Shown here one piece after another: positions 13,457 to 14,209 of a DNA stretch of 14,209 nt. The DNA is from DATJXG01 sp035500455 (GTDB taxonomy: Bacteria > Acidobacteriota > Terriglobia > Terriglobales > Acidobacteriaceae). The notes beneath the pieces are model-generated. The model made no database searches and was not told the origin of the DNA. It was given only the letters and a program-made list of their open reading frames with translations. Numbering within the stretch: the stretch's first letter is position 1; each line of letters begins with the position of its first letter. The translations under genes were made by a program, and so were the position numbers. The stretch is from assembly GCA_035500455.1 (NCBI GenBank), contig DATJXG010000476.1, positions 1 through 14,209 of the forward strand, given 5' to 3'.

Positions 13457-14209
13457 CTAGCCCAGCCACTGCGGGTTGTGATAGGTGCCGTCGAAGTTGT
13501 GGCTGGTTTTGTAGAGTTCATACTGGCCGTCTTTGGAAGCCGGCGCGGTTTTGGCCAGAAGCGTGGCTACTTCGGCTTTGCCCATGGGCTTGAAGCTGCG
13601 GGCTGCGTCCAGCGCCTGCTGCAGGATCGCCGTAGAATCGCATCCGGTAATCACCACGCTGGTGGGCAGGTTCATGGCGTAGTGCAGGCACTCAACCGCC
13701 GAGACGGTCTTGCTGCTCAGAATAATCTTGTCGCCCATGGGCTTCATGCCCAGCACGCCGATGTTGTGCTTCACCAGCACCGGCAGCACTTTCTGCTCGA
13801 AGCTGTCGTAGTGGGCGTCCATGACGTTAAGCGGCATCTGTACCGAGTCGAAGGTGAAGTTGTGACTGAAGGCGGTGTTCAGCATCTTCAGATGGATGTC
13901 GGGACTTTTGTGGCCGGTGAATCCAATGTAGCGGAGCTTGCCCTGCTTTTTGGCTTCGAGCACAGCTTCCAGGCTGCCGCCCACGGCGAAGATGCGGTCA
14001 GGATCGGTATCGCGAATGACTTCGTGGAATTGCAGCAGGTCGATATGATCGGTCTGCAGGCGGCGCAGGGATTCTTCCAGCTGGTCCATCGCGGCTTTTT
14101 TCGTTCGGCCGTCGATCTTGGTCATGAGGAAGGCTTTGTTCCGGTAGCCGTCGCGCAGCGCTTTGCCCATGCGGACTTCGCTTTCGCCGCCGTTGTAGTC
14201 CCAGCAGTT
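13457..14209 (-). CDS. Aldo/keto reductase, N-terminal part beyond the window
   Basis: The C-terminal 250 residues of an NAD(P)H-dependent aldo/keto reductase. The frame stays open to the right edge, so the ATG at 14170 is internal: the 13 codons before it (NCWDYNGGESEVR) hold the conserved active-site tyrosine. Using the first visible residue as 1, Y5, the catalytic lysine K31 (FLMTKID) and H62 (LLQFHEVI) complete the visible part of the Asp-Tyr-Lys-His tetrad. The aspartate should lie upstream. GKLRYIGFTGH and VLGMKPMGD are typical barrel strands. The cofactor-binding region is shortened relative to classical members. The missing part is perhaps 80-100 residues. The substrate cannot be inferred. 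The 219-bp gap to the sigma factor holds no further gene that I can see. Confidence 0.92.
   Translation of the reverse strand, partial: NCWDYNGGESEVRMGKALRDGYRNKAFLMTKIDGRTKKAAMDQLEESLRRLQTDHIDLLQFHEVIRDTDPDRIFAVGGSLEAVLEAKKQGKLRYIGFTGHKSPDIHLKMLNTAFSHNFTFDSVQMPLNVMDAHYDSFEQKVLPVLVKHNIGVLGMKPMGDKIILSSKTVSAVECLHYAMNLPTSVVITGCDSTAILQQALDAARSFKPMGKAEVATLLAKTAPASKDGQYELYKTSHNFDGTYHNPQWLG

Overview
The window is GC-rich, protein-dense DNA of a free-living Gram-negative-type bacterium. Twin-arginine (Tat) export, an ECF sigma factor, an FHA-type sigma54 activator, coupled AbrB/PIN toxin-antitoxin genes and families of GC-rich palindromic repeats all fit an acidobacterium (Terriglobia-like). That placement is inference, because the window holds no rRNA or other phylogenetic marker. 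I see no tRNA, CRISPR array, transposase or phage gene.

Layout. (1) Positions 1-1063, minus strand: a toxin-antitoxin pair. A PIN-domain toxin runs off the left edge, and an unusually long AbrB/MazE-type antitoxin overlaps it by 4 bp. A good sigma70 promoter reads leftward from 1146-1118. (2) Positions 1208-5947, plus: a full-length Lhr helicase gene, divergent from the TA pair, whose reading frame carries at least four intergenic-type palindromic repeats. (3) Positions 5948-6562: a 615-bp gene-free region, repeat-rich in its first half, with two 16-bp operator-like dyads and a third dyad before the next gene. (4) Positions 6563-8536, plus: an FHA-GAF-AAA+-Fis sigma54-dependent activator. (5) Positions 8513-10911: an envelope block with a secreted M23 peptidase (minus), divergent from an L,D-transpeptidase and a YihY/BrkB membrane protein that overlap by 4 bp. 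(6) Positions 11052-12290, plus: a Tat-exported enolase-superfamily dehydratase. (7) Positions 12300-13237, minus: an ECF sigma factor followed by a small two-helix membrane protein. (8) From 13457 to the right edge, minus: an aldo/keto reductase cut off by the window.

How the genes work together. The TA pair is a self-contained, probably autoregulated module. The M23 peptidase and L,D-transpeptidase both act on peptidoglycan and share a 48-bp divergent promoter region. The ECF sigma factor and its membrane partner form an apparent two-gene operon. The sigma54 activator has no recognisable target or kinase nearby.

The strongest unusual signals are these. Palindromic repeats lie in frame inside lhr, including one that splits helicase motifs II and III. 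The antitoxin is fused to an unidentified N-terminal domain and has a plausible internal restart. Tandem dyads (CTATCC...GGATAG) stand upstream of the sigma54 activator. Two genes, lhr and the L,D-transpeptidase, have a -10 box ending exactly 7 nt before the start codon, which suggests leaderless mRNAs.
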